Origin: Blastocladiella britannica
Taxonomy: Eukaryota; Blastocladiomycota; Blastocladiomycetes; Blastocladiales; Blastocladiaceae
DNA length: 31,523 bases
Direction of reading: 5' to 3'
NCBI GenBank assembly: GCA_025349905.2
Contig: MU624686.1
Location: 1-31,523 of the forward strand
The notes beneath the pieces were generated by a model, which did no database searches, had not been told where the DNA came from, and was given only the letters and a program-made list of their open reading frames with translations. The position numbers and the translations under genes are program-made. Every line of letters starts with the position of its first letter. Within the stretch, counting starts at the first letter, position 1. Of this stretch, positions 10,532 to 18,902 are shown piece by piece.

Positions 10532-12489
10532 TTATTGCTGGGTTGCTGGTGCGCCCCATGCAAACGATCCAAAGTCGTACGAGTCATTGCCCGTACTGTC
10601 CTCGGCATCCGCCATCTCAATGTCCACGGCCCCACCGACAGTGGTCGACGCCAGCCGCGACTCCATCTTGGTCGCCATCTTCTTGGCCTGCTTGGCGGCC
10701 TTCTTGCGCTGCTGGTTGAGGCGCGGGTTGACCGTCGACTCTTCCTCGGTCATGATCACCTGGCGACGAGCAGCGGAAGCGGCAACGGCAGCAGCCGCCA
10801 CGGCCTTGCGGTTGACGGTGACTTCGGGCACAACCAGCTGGTCCTCCTCCTCATCCGAGTCCTCGTCCATGGCGTCGTCCGAGTCCTCCTCCTCCGAGTC
10901 CTCCTCGTCGGAGTCCTGGTCCATGGCATCCTCATCGTCCGAGTCGGCATCGGCGATCGCGGCCGCGGCCATGGCGTCCAAGTCGGCGTCCGAGACCGAC
11001 GGCATCGCCACGTACTGGCCCGCAGATCCAGCGGCCGTCGCAAGCTTGGCCAAGTCGGCATCAACGTCGAGTTCCGACCCGAAATGATCGACAATCGCCG
11101 CAGCGCCGCCGAGATCGCGTTTCGGCGCCACCGAGTAAAACAAGATCTTGCCGTGGTTCCAGTCATTGAGCACCGCGCGTGCCGCGTCCTCGATATCGGG
11201 CACCCCACCCTTGCGCAGTTTCCCGCGGGCCTTGCCGACCAAAAACAAGAACTCTTGGACCGAGTTGAATGACGGGATGTTGTACAGCATCATGAGCGTG
11301 GGCTTGGATGCGCGGGTCAAGATCAGTTCCACGGGCGTGATCGGGTCCTCGAGCGACTCGACGCGCACGCAGTTGCGCAGCATCACCGCGGCCTTTTCCT
11401 TCCACGAGGCGTCGGGCCGTTCGGGAGAGAACACGATTCCGGGACAGTCGAGTAGCTTGATGTTCTTGTCCAAATGGATCTCCTGCACCACGCGCGTCAG
11501 GCCCGGGGTTGCGCCGGTCGAGCACACCTTGGCGCGCTTGAGCGAGTTGATCAGCGACGACTTGCCCACGTTCGGGTACCCGATCACGCCAACCGTCACG
11601 GCCGTCTTGAGGTCGGCCGACCGCGAGTAGTTCTTGAGCAGCTTGACGAGTGCGTCGGCGCCTATTATTATATTTAGCGTGAGTATAAAGAAGTGGATAC
11701 ACAAAATGAAGGAATTGTACCAATGGACTCGGACGACTGCAACATGGCGTCGGTCGCGTGCTCAATGGACGTGTTGCCCTGCCCCAAGTTCCGGCGCTGC
11801 GACTGCGTCGACGCCTTGAACGCGATGGTCGGGAACTCGTGCCGTAAGTACGTGAGCCATTCCTGGACGTTCTCCTTGGGCACCAAGTCGACCTTGTTCA
11901 GGATCAAAATCACGCGTTTCCCCGTGCCCGACTCGAGGATCATGTTCTCAATGTGCTTTGCGCGGGTGCCCATCGGGTCGCGGGCGTCCAGCACCTGCAA
12001 GATCACGTCGGCCTTCTCCATGATCTTGTTGAACTCGCGGTAGTACGTGCCCTGCGACTGCGCGCGGCTGCTGTTGTCAGAGTACACGCGCACCTGGTCG
12101 GGTGGGGTCAGCAGCAACGAGTTACCCGCGGCGGCAGCGACCGTGGCCTTTTGTTGCTTGGCCAGCTGTGCGCGACGCTGCTTGACCTCCTCGGCTTTAG
12201 CGGCCTCGCGCTCACGCGACTCGACGATCTGGTCCAGCAGTTGCTGCTTGAACGGCCACAGGTTGGGGATTCCGGGGTCCTTTTTGACCTCTATTTTTGA
12301 ATATTTCGGTTATAAGTGAGTTTTTGCACAATGGAATGCACTTGTGGAGATGGTAAGCGTACTGGAACGCGCATTCGGGTTCTTCTTGGCCTCCTTGCGC
12401 AGCTTGCGGTGGTGCTCGCGCACTTTGCGCTCGATCTTGTACTTTTGCTTGCAGGTGGAGCGCTTGGATTTGGACTTTTTCGCGACCAT
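10532..12489 (-). CDS. Circularly permuted nucleolar GTPase, GNL3/GNL3L (Nug1/Grn1) family
   Basis: This family acts in nucleolar and nucleoplasmic maturation of the 60S ribosomal subunit. Exons: 12489-12363, 12290-11721 and 11661-10532, with introns of 72 nt (12291-12362) and 59 nt (11662-11720); the protein has 608 residues. The N-terminus is strongly basic (residues 1-45, nucleolar localisation type), followed by KKDPGIPN, a signature of the family. G motifs are in permuted order: DARDP (144-148), NKVD G4 (174-177), GYPNVGKSS G1 (260-268), TPGLT G2 (284-288) and DCPG G3 (304-307). A very acidic Asp/Glu/Ser tract (about 470-506) precedes a basic C-terminal region. Length and architecture match GNL3L/Grn1 better than Lsg1 or Nog2, but I cannot separate GNL3 from GNL3L or Nug1 by eye. 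It is convergent with the WD40 gene and divergent from the secreted-protein gene. Confidence 0.9.
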
Positions 12490-12749
12490 TTTGAATTGAA
12501 TATGCGGTTTTTTTTAGGAGTTTCCTGGTGCTGCTAATGTGCAGAAAGTGAAGAATAGTAAATCGTAAAGAGAATGTGAATACCAAAAAAAAAAAAAAAA
12601 CGTCGGGTGACCCGTTGCCTTTGTCGAAAATTAAATGGGAATTCCTCATCTATAAAATAATGAAATTACATCCACGGATCACGGCCATAACAACTGCCGA
12701 AGCTTCCCTCCTACACCACCGCACCGCGATCCGGCGCGTGCAACACCGG
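12490..12749. promoter_or_regulatory. Divergent promoter region with a TATA box for the secreted-protein gene
   Basis: The 260-base gap between divergent genes contains an A16 run (12585-12600) and a plus-strand TATAAAATA at 12651-12659. The TATA box lies about 90 bases before the ATG at 12750, which argues that an upstream in-frame ATG at 12576 and the one at 12660 are not the start. No equivalent box is evident for the minus-strand gene. Confidence 0.55.
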
Positions 12750-13421
12750 ATGCGCTCCTCCACCACCACCCTTCACCTCGGATCCGCAACAGCCGCCATG
12801 ATGCTGTACCTCCTTACATTCGTAGCGTTAACACACGCTACCTCCGCTCCTCTGGACCCGAGCGTCCAAGTCCTGACCGCGAACGACCTCCCCTCATGCC
12901 CGGTAGCCGTAGTCTCGGCCATGAACACTTGTCTGTTGAACCGCGCGCAGGAACAAAAGCAGCAATGCGTCCCGCTAAACGTTCCCTCGGCGATTGCCGC
13001 GTACATGCGGTGCCAGTGCTCGGTGCAGCACCGGACGTACGTGTGCCTGAACCGGCCCGGGTGCATTTCCCCGCTGGGGCTGGGCGCGCCCAACTCCTCC
13101 CCCATGACTTTCCCACCGACGGACCCGACCACCAAGATCACCAACGGCCTGGTCCCACCGATTGCGCAAAAGAAACTGGTCACGGGCATGACGATTTCGC
13201 AGTGGTGCGGTGGGGCGGCCGCGCAGGGCGTGAAAGGGCTGAGTATCCAGGGGAGCGAGGTGTGGGTCGATTTGGATGCGGGGTCCACGGGAACCACGTC
13301 GGAGCTGGCGCCGACGGCCGCCAAGGATATTACACAGTTCTCTTCTGGAGATCACATGTCTTCAGCATCGGGACTGGAGGCGCTAGTGGTGGCGGCTGTT
13401 GTTGGGTTGCTTGGTGCTTGA
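12750..13421 (+). CDS. Secreted Cys-rich protein, probably GPI-anchored (CFEM-like spacing)
   Basis: Starting at 12750 the protein has 223 residues. A hydrophobic signal segment (about residues 15-30, MMLYLLTFVALTHATSA) is preceded by a polar stretch; a start at 12798 would give a more standard signal peptide. The mature part has eight cysteines, in the order LPSC, NTC, QQC, RCQC, YVC, PGC and WCGG. The first seven resemble the layout of fungal CFEM domains (LPxC start, a C-x-C pair, a C...GC end), but the last Cys is far downstream and some spacings differ. The C-terminus is Ser/Gly-rich then a hydrophobic run that ends at the stop, as in GPI-anchor signals. CFEM proteins bind haem or act at the cell surface; that function is not established here. 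No introns. Confidence 0.68.
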   Translation: MRSSTTTLHLGSATAAMMLYLLTFVALTHATSAPLDPSVQVLTANDLPSCPVAVVSAMNTCLLNRAQEQKQQCVPLNVPSAIAAYMRCQCSVQHRTYVCLNRPGCISPLGLGAPNSSPMTFPPTDPTTKITNGLVPPIAQKKLVTGMTISQWCGGAAAQGVKGLSIQGSEVWVDLDAGSTGTTSELAPTAAKDITQFSSGDHMSSASGLEALVVAAVVGLLGA

Positions 13422-13534
13422 TTTGTTGATGTCTCCAACAGCTCACTTTGGATCCCGACACACCATGAAAAAGCAAGCATGCTCCCAAGTAGCACGCACG
13501 CTCAAGTAGCACATAAAATACAATGCAATACAAT

Positions 13535-13540
13535 AATAAA
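13535..13540 (+). terminator. Polyadenylation signal AATAAA for the secreted-protein gene
   Basis: Plus-strand AATAAA lies 113 bases past the stop at 13421 and 36 bases before the end of the convergent bL34m gene. Confidence 0.5.
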
Positions 13541-13576
13541 GTTCCTTTGAATTTTACGAAATAAACCAACCATTAT

Positions 13577-13981
13577 TTAGTGGCTCACATATTTGCGGCC
13601 CTTGAGCATGCGCCGGGCAAGAATCTTGCGCCCGGCCTTGGACGCAATGCGCGTCAGGAACCCCCACTTGCGCTTGCGCTTGATCACCGACGGCTGGTAC
13701 TCGGACCCGAACTTGGACATGCACCGCAATTGTTGGAGGCCAAACATGGGCGATTGGGACCATGCCGAGGACGAGGACGACGACGACTGGGCGAGAAGGC
13801 TGGCGAGAGACGACGACGCGCCTGCAGTCGTACGCGAGGCGGTAGTGGGCGCGACGGCTGCCGCAGGCCGGCCGGCCATCAATGTGGAAAAGGCGCGAGG
13901 GGCCGTCAATGAAGTCGTTGACGCCAATGGAGTCCGGGTCGCGGCGGCCAAGGTCGAGCGCAGGGCAATGCGGGCAAACAT
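13577..13981 (-). CDS. Mitochondrial large-subunit ribosomal protein bL34m
   Basis: bL34 is a small basic protein of the large ribosomal subunit. The 134-residue product has an Arg/Ser/Ala/Thr-rich N-terminal segment without acidic residues (about 1-45, mitochondrial presequence), a Ser-rich linker, and a C-terminal core of about 45 residues. The core has [14 protein letters not shown] followed by GRKIL and KGRKYVSH, the family hallmark (YQPS, KRKR-x-GF, GR, RR-x-KGRK). It is intronless. Its start is 46 bases downstream of the stop of the F-box gene on the same strand, so its promoter must be very short or lie within the F-box coding region. Confidence 0.93.
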   Translation of the reverse strand: MFARIALRSTLAAATRTPLASTTSLTAPRAFSTLMAGRPAAAVAPTTASRTTAGASSSLASLLAQSSSSSSSAWSQSPMFGLQQLRCMSKFGSEYQPSVIKRKRKWGFLTRIASKAGRKILARRMLKGRKYVSH

Positions 13982-14027
13982 TATTCGTTGTATTATTGAG
14001 GTATTTTGGGAATGAGAGAAAAATCAT

Positions 14028-16124
14028 TCAAACGGCTGACTTGAGCACCAGGACGTAGTGCTCGGTCATGACCGCCATACTGCGCCAGTCCTCGGTGACC
14101 CACGTCGACGCCGCAATCCATGCCGTCGTTGTCCCTTCCCCCACCGCCGCCGGCATTCCGAACGCGGTGTTGTTCTCCGTTGGTCCTCGCCGCGTGAAGG
14201 CGCTTCCACGCAGCTCGGCACGCGACAAGTGCAGCGTCCGCATCACCGGTGGTCGACCACCATCATCCTTGGGTTCCGAATCGGCCGCCATTGGCTTTGC
14301 TGGTGAGGACGAGGACGCAAACAACTGCTCGATGTGCTCGGGGCTCGGGCAAAACAAAACGGGTGCAATGGTCGGTATATCCCCAACCGCGGTTCTCCCG
14401 GCCATAGTAACCACGTTGAGCCGGCTACCGTCGTTGCTTCCGGACGTAAAGTACTTGCCATACGCCAGCAGCTGTTCCGAGACCCACCCCGAGATGGGGA
14501 TGGCGTCGTGGACCTTGAATGCCGTCGCGGTGGTCGGGGGCTCATCGGACTTGGACACGGTAACGTTGGGCCGCGGCAACGTGATCAGGTCCAGCGAATC
14601 CAACCCGCCCATGTTTGACCGCGACCGCCCGGCAATCAGCTGGTGCCACCGCCGCCGCGCCCACGGCTCAATGGTACCCGCCGCGTGTCCGACCGCATCG
14701 TCGCCCGCGGCATCGTGCCCAGCGACGGGCGGGAACGGCCGCACAGCCACCTGTTCCTCCATGATCCGCGGCCGGTACCACGGCTTGTCGTACAGCGCGT
14801 GGACCTGTTGCGTCCCGTTCTGGCCCAAGTCAATGGCTTCGGCGGCCACAATCGGGGCGTGCACGTCCGCCGGGACCGAGTACAGCCACAGAGCACCGGG
14901 CATAAACGAGACGACGATCCGGGATAGAGTTGCGTGCAGGCCGTCGGGCGCGAAATAGTAAAAATTGGGGTTGGCGCACAGCCGGTGGGTGGCGATGCAC
15001 TCGAGCCCCAAGTAAAGCGGATCGTCTTCGGAATTGGCGTTGTCGGTGGGTGCCAGCGGTGGTGGTAAGCGCAGGTAACATACGGTCAACACGCCGTCGT
15101 CGCGGTCAACGTACGATAACAGGTACACCCCAGCGGCCATGCGGTAGTACTTGGCAGACTCGGATCGCGGGTGAAACGCGTACGTGTATACCACACGACG
15201 CTGTTGCTTCTGTTGCGAGTTGCGGTACTTGAAGAGCACCAGGGTCGCCGGTAACCCGAGCCAGTGGTCGATCCGCCCTGCCAGCATCACCACCACCTGG
15301 TCGGCGACGTCCACGCCCAGCAACCGCGTTCGGATCCCGGCCCGAGCCGCGCCGATCGCCCCATGGGTGCCCAGATCATGCAAGGTGATGAGCTGGCCGC
15401 GGCGGTCTGGGACAACGACGGGTTCATTTTCGGGGTGGTTGAGGTGGTGGTGGTGGGCGATCTCCTCGTCGCTGTCGTCACTGTCGCTGTCGCCGCCAGC
15501 AATCCCGCCCCAGTGCACGAGCACCAAGTCGATGGTCTCCAGGGAGTCGGCGTCAAGCACGTACACCCACTGCTTTGAGTCGTTAAAGTCATCCAGCGAT
15601 GTTTCGTCGGCCAGGACCGCCAGCGCGGGCTTTAATGGAGCGGCGGCATCATGGAGCGGGTGGTCGGCCACGATCGACCGGTATCGCACGCGCCGGTTGT
15701 TGCCCGAGTCGGAAGGCACCGCCGATAAGATGTCAATCGAGTACCCGGGCGTCTGTATCTTTTCCATGCCAGCAGCAGCAGAAATGGTAGCAGCAGCGTC
15801 ATCCAAGCTCCACGTCCTTTCCACCGCCACCTGATCGCAAAACAAGTCTCGCCACCGGCCCGGGAAATCGCGCACTTTCGGGCGGCGATTATTCCAGTCG
15901 CGGATCGTGTCGCGGTTCCAGGTCAGGTACGCCGCGTGCCAGACATCGTCGTCGTCGTACGCGACAGAGCGCATTCGCCGGCAAGTAGTGGCGGCGCGGG
16001 CCAGCGACCGTAAGGCCAATGTGCGGCCGAGATGGGCCAGGATGCGGCCTAGGATATCGCTAGGTAGGTCGATGAGCGTGAGTGAAGTGGTCGTCATTTG
16101 TGGACAAAAAGGTGATTCATTCAT
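14028..16124 (-). CDS. F-box protein
   Basis: The 698-residue, intronless frame begins at the first ATG (16124); a second in-frame Met at 16097 would give 689 residues. Residues about 17-60 form an F-box: a LIDLPSDILGRILAHL helix, then a run of helices with LARAATTCRR and a VWHAAY segment. F-boxes recruit substrates to SCF ubiquitin ligases by binding Skp1. The remainder has no repeat I can name; it contains a Ser/Asp acidic patch followed by four His in a row (about residue 220-230) and several beta-strand-like segments with irregular spacing, so a degenerate propeller is possible. The gene starts 29 bases after the stop of the upstream gene. An overlapping out-of-frame ATG lies 4 bases after the chosen start and would terminate near 16097. 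Confidence 0.8.
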   Translation of the reverse strand: MNESPFCPQMTTTSLTLIDLPSDILGRILAHLGRTLALRSLARAATTCRRMRSVAYDDDDVWHAAYLTWNRDTIRDWNNRRPKVRDFPGRWRDLFCDQVAVERTWSLDDAAATISAAAGMEKIQTPGYSIDILSAVPSDSGNNRRVRYRSIVADHPLHDAAAPLKPALAVLADETSLDDFNDSKQWVYVLDADSLETIDLVLVHWGGIAGGDSDSDDSDEEIAHHHHLNHPENEPVVVPDRRGQLITLHDLGTHGAIGAARAGIRTRLLGVDVADQVVVMLAGRIDHWLGLPATLVLFKYRNSQQKQQRRVVYTYAFHPRSESAKYYRMAAGVYLLSYVDRDDGVLTVCYLRLPPPLAPTDNANSEDDPLYLGLECIATHRLCANPNFYYFAPDGLHATLSRIVVSFMPGALWLYSVPADVHAPIVAAEAIDLGQNGTQQVHALYDKPWYRPRIMEEQVAVRPFPPVAGHDAAGDDAVGHAAGTIEPWARRRWHQLIAGRSRSNMGGLDSLDLITLPRPNVTVSKSDEPPTTATAFKVHDAIPISGWVSEQLLAYGKYFTSGSNDGSRLNVVTMAGRTAVGDIPTIAPVLFCPSPEHIEQLFASSSSPAKPMAADSEPKDDGGRPPVMRTLHLSRAELRGSAFTRRGPTENNTAFGMPAAVGEGTTTAWIAASTWVTEDWRSMAVMTEHYVLVLKSAV

Positions 16125-16153
16125 TGCGTTGAAAGAGAGATGTAAACACAGAG

Positions 16154-17851
16154 CTACTCCTCGGCCTCGACCGCCGCCGCCACCGACTTGGACGATGGAG
16201 CGGACGACTTGGAAGACGATCCGACATCCGGAGAAGTGGCTGCCATCAAGTTGGCCTCGGATCCCACCAACACCCGCACCATACTGGAGACCGCGCGCAC
16301 CACCGAGATAAACCGCTTCACCGTCTCCACCACCTGCGGCGTGTCAGCGGGACCCAGGGCCGAGAACTTGGTGTGCCGGAACGTGATGGCCAGCAATGCC
16401 TGCAACGGGATCGGCCGCACCGACTCGCGGTCAAACGCATTGACCACTTTGGTCACGGCCGTCTCGCACTCGCGGTGCTGGAGCCGCGTGGTGTCCTTGA
16501 CGCGGAAATCGAACTTACTGACTGCGCGCTGCACCGCCACGGGGAGCGACGGCAGCGCGGGCGTCGACACGTTCCCCACTTGGTTGTCGCCGTCGCCGAG
16601 ACGGTGTGCATGCAGCAGCGCCGCGCGGTTGGCGTTGGTATACGTCAGCAACGCATTGGCCACGTCCAAGATGCGCGACCGGATATGCTCGGGCAGCTCC
16701 TCGGCGCCGGCCAGCGGCTCGTGCGCCAAGTGCCGGATGCGGAACGACAGCGGCAGCTCGGTCTCCACTCCGCGGTGCTGTTTCGGCAACGTAATGACCG
16801 ACGTCTTGCTGATCGCGACCGAGTCGTACTGGATCCAGTTTTTCGGGTGCTTGACAAACACCTTGGCGGCCTCGTCGTAGACAAACTTGGCAACGTATTC
16901 GCGCTCGATCGCCAGCGCTTTCGGCAAGTTATCGTCGAGCGTAAACGACGCGACCACCTTGAGCACCGACGTCTTGGTCAACTTGAACGCCTGGCCTTTA
17001 AGCAGCCGCACCAGCGCGTCCTCGGCCGCCACGGGCATCGACACCGCGAACGATCCGCGGATCTCGCGCGCGTCCGCCGCCACCATCACGTCCGCGGCAG
17101 TAAACGCGCGGACCGGGTTGTTCACGGCTTGGGCCAGCGGGCCGTTGATCTTTCCGGCCGGGTAGCACGTCATGCCGAAAATCGCCTTGAGTTTCATCAC
17201 CGTGCCCTCAGCCGCCGTCAGAAGCATCTCCTTGTTGCGGCGAGCAATCATGCGCGCAATCTCGTCGATTGACTCGGGCGCCAGCAGCCGGATCCCTTGG
17301 CGGCTTGACGTGTTGCGGTTGCGCCCGCCCAAGCCTCCGCGAGTTCCCAGCGACAGCTGGCTGAACGCGCCCTTCAAGCCAAACTCATCATCGCTCTCGT
17401 CAGAGTCAGAGCCAGAGTACCCCTTGTGCGTAACTTTATCGGGGGCCGCGCACAGCAAGTAGTAAGGCCCGGGCGCGTCCAGGGCCAACGGAATCGTGCG
17501 CATCAGTTCGCGGTTGACCAAGCGAGTCCAGCACAGCCGCTGGGTGGGCGACTCGGCGCCCAACAGGTGATAAATATCGCCGAACGTCCAGTTAATGGGC
17601 GTGCTGGTCAGCACCATGAACAGCGCCACAAACTTGCGCCGCTGCGCCTCGTACTCGCTTGAGACGGGGCGGCGCGGGGAAATGGTCAGTGCCGACGTGT
17701 TGGGATCCTCGGCGGCGACAGGAACCACGTCGTGCACCTTGAACGAGAGCGCGGGGTACCGACGGTTGAGTTCCTGGACATTGACGGCCTTGGGGCCAAT
17801 CAATTTGGCGCCCAGGGACGAGGGGAAGGGTTGGCTGGTCCAGGAGGTCAT
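16154..17851 (-). CDS. Unidentified 565-residue protein
   Basis: A single intronless frame starts at ATG 17851; the frame is open upstream to 17989, but a TATA box at 17923-17930 places transcription start downstream of that Met. I do not recognise a family. Visible features: a globular N-terminal part (1-190), an acidic Ser/Asp patch near 170-180 followed by a Gly/Arg/Asn stretch, a long mixed alpha/beta region (230-520) without low complexity, and a Ser/Ala-rich C-terminus ending in acidic residues. There is no signal peptide, membrane segment, zinc-binding cluster or nucleotide-binding loop. Its normal third-position G/C bias suggests a real gene, not a chance frame. It sits between a small gene and the F-box gene on the same strand. 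Confidence 0.65.
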   Translation of the reverse strand: MTSWTSQPFPSSLGAKLIGPKAVNVQELNRRYPALSFKVHDVVPVAAEDPNTSALTISPRRPVSSEYEAQRRKFVALFMVLTSTPINWTFGDIYHLLGAESPTQRLCWTRLVNRELMRTIPLALDAPGPYYLLCAAPDKVTHKGYSGSDSDESDDEFGLKGAFSQLSLGTRGGLGGRNRNTSSRQGIRLLAPESIDEIARMIARRNKEMLLTAAEGTVMKLKAIFGMTCYPAGKINGPLAQAVNNPVRAFTAADVMVAADAREIRGSFAVSMPVAAEDALVRLLKGQAFKLTKTSVLKVVASFTLDDNLPKALAIEREYVAKFVYDEAAKVFVKHPKNWIQYDSVAISKTSVITLPKQHRGVETELPLSFRIRHLAHEPLAGAEELPEHIRSRILDVANALLTYTNANRAALLHAHRLGDGDNQVGNVSTPALPSLPVAVQRAVSKFDFRVKDTTRLQHRECETAVTKVVNAFDRESVRPIPLQALLAITFRHTKFSALGPADTPQVVETVKRFISVVRAVSSMVRVLVGSEANLMAATSPDVGSSSKSSAPSSKSVAAAVEAEE

Positions 17852-17922
17852 GATTATATTTTTGAGTGGGATATTGATGCGCAAGGCGAAGAGAAGTGGG
17901 CGAGGGGAAAAGGAGCCATGAG

Positions 17923-17930
17923 ATTTTATA
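17923..17930 (-). promoter_or_regulatory. TATA box upstream of the unidentified 565-residue gene
   Basis: TATAAAAT on the minus strand lies 71 bases before the ATG at 17851. It resembles the TATA box at 12651 in sequence and in distance to the start codon, and it decides the start of this gene. Confidence 0.5.
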
Positions 17931-18079
17931 GGTCGAGAGAGTGGACAAAACGTGGCCAAGTGGTGGAATGCCACCCAAATGCGAAACAAAGCTCAAGGAC
18001 AAGAGCAGCGACTGACCGACTCGAGCGGCTGCGTCGGATTCAACGGCAGCAGCACTTTCCACGACACGCCCGGCCCGAC

Positions 18080-18640
18080 CAATTTTCGAAACTTGATTTT
18101 CGAAAACCCCTATGATCCCCCTGAGTCGTTGAAACTGGTCACTGTTGGTCTTTGCCGTCGCCACCGACGCCGGCCCTTCGTTCGGGTGCATGGACGTCGT
18201 CGACTGGTCGGCGATTGCGGCCGCTTCTTCCTCGAGCATATGGCGCCGCACCGAAGCTTGTCGCTGCTCCTTTCGCTGTTTTCTGGTGAGGATAGGGGTC
18301 TCTAGCGGGGTTGTGGGCGTTGCAGCGTTGGCGTGGAAAAGCCATTCCTGTCACTACGCTCATCCTCCCGTATTTGTTCTTGCTTAAATTCAGCAAATGA
18401 CCGCTTCCGGTTCCACGGGCCCGTGCTGCCAGCAGCAAATGACGTTGTCGTGGTTGAAGGAGAGCGGAATGCATCGGTGGAGGAACTTTGGTGAAAGAAA
18501 CGCGGGCGGGGTTTGGACGTCGAACAAGTACTGGCGGCGGCCACCTGGCACGCGCGCCGGAGGGCCGCAAGCACTGGCTGGCCGCGGTGATATATTACCG
18601 GAGGTGGTGGTGATCTGCGGTGGGAATCAGGTGCAAACAT
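18080..18640 (-). CDS. Small, possibly mitochondrial protein; 3' end unresolved
   Basis: A minus-strand frame from ATG 18640 (another Met at 18682) reads about 90 residues rich in Arg, Ser, Pro and Thr with few acids, like a presequence, then a charged helix (FAEFKQEQIREDE). A 56-nt GT-AG intron can then be removed (the donor lies just after the GAG codon of that helix, the acceptor is GCTAG) to join in frame with a second charged helical stretch containing KQRKEQRQ and HMLEEEAAAIADQ. The combined helix looks genuine, and its codons have G/C-rich third positions until about 18110. The stop cannot be placed: the frame stays open into the promoter of the next gene, so a further intron or a different acceptor is likely. 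The coordinates of the 3' end are approximate. Function unknown. Confidence 0.4.
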
Positions 18641-18699
18641 ATTTTTTGGGGATGAATGAATGAAATATATGTGTTGCTGCAAAATGAAAGAAGAATGAA

Positions 18700-18730
18700 G
18701 ACGACGACGACGACGACGACGACGACGACA
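18700..18730 (+). repeat. (GAC)n microsatellite
   Basis: About ten perfect GAC units lie in the gap between the thiamine pyrophosphokinase stop and the start of the small minus-strand gene. They fall just upstream of the latter's candidate ATGs, probably in its 5' flank. Confidence 0.9.
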
Positions 18731-18902
18731 GGAAAATATTTATATGTATGGACATCGGGCCCAGGCTAGGAAAAAGTGTGGGTTGGATGGGGTACGGCAC
18801 TGTGGGGGATTCGAAAGAAAGGAAAAAGGCTGCCATCACCTCAACCGCCACGGGCCCGTGAGAGAAGGAAGAAGGAAAGAAAGAAAAAAAAAAGAGAAAA
18901 GG

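Noticed and set aside
12576..12749. Upstream in-frame extension of the secreted-protein gene from ATG 12576
   Set aside because: It would translate through an A16 run and the TATA box, and would put 58 charged residues before the signal peptide.
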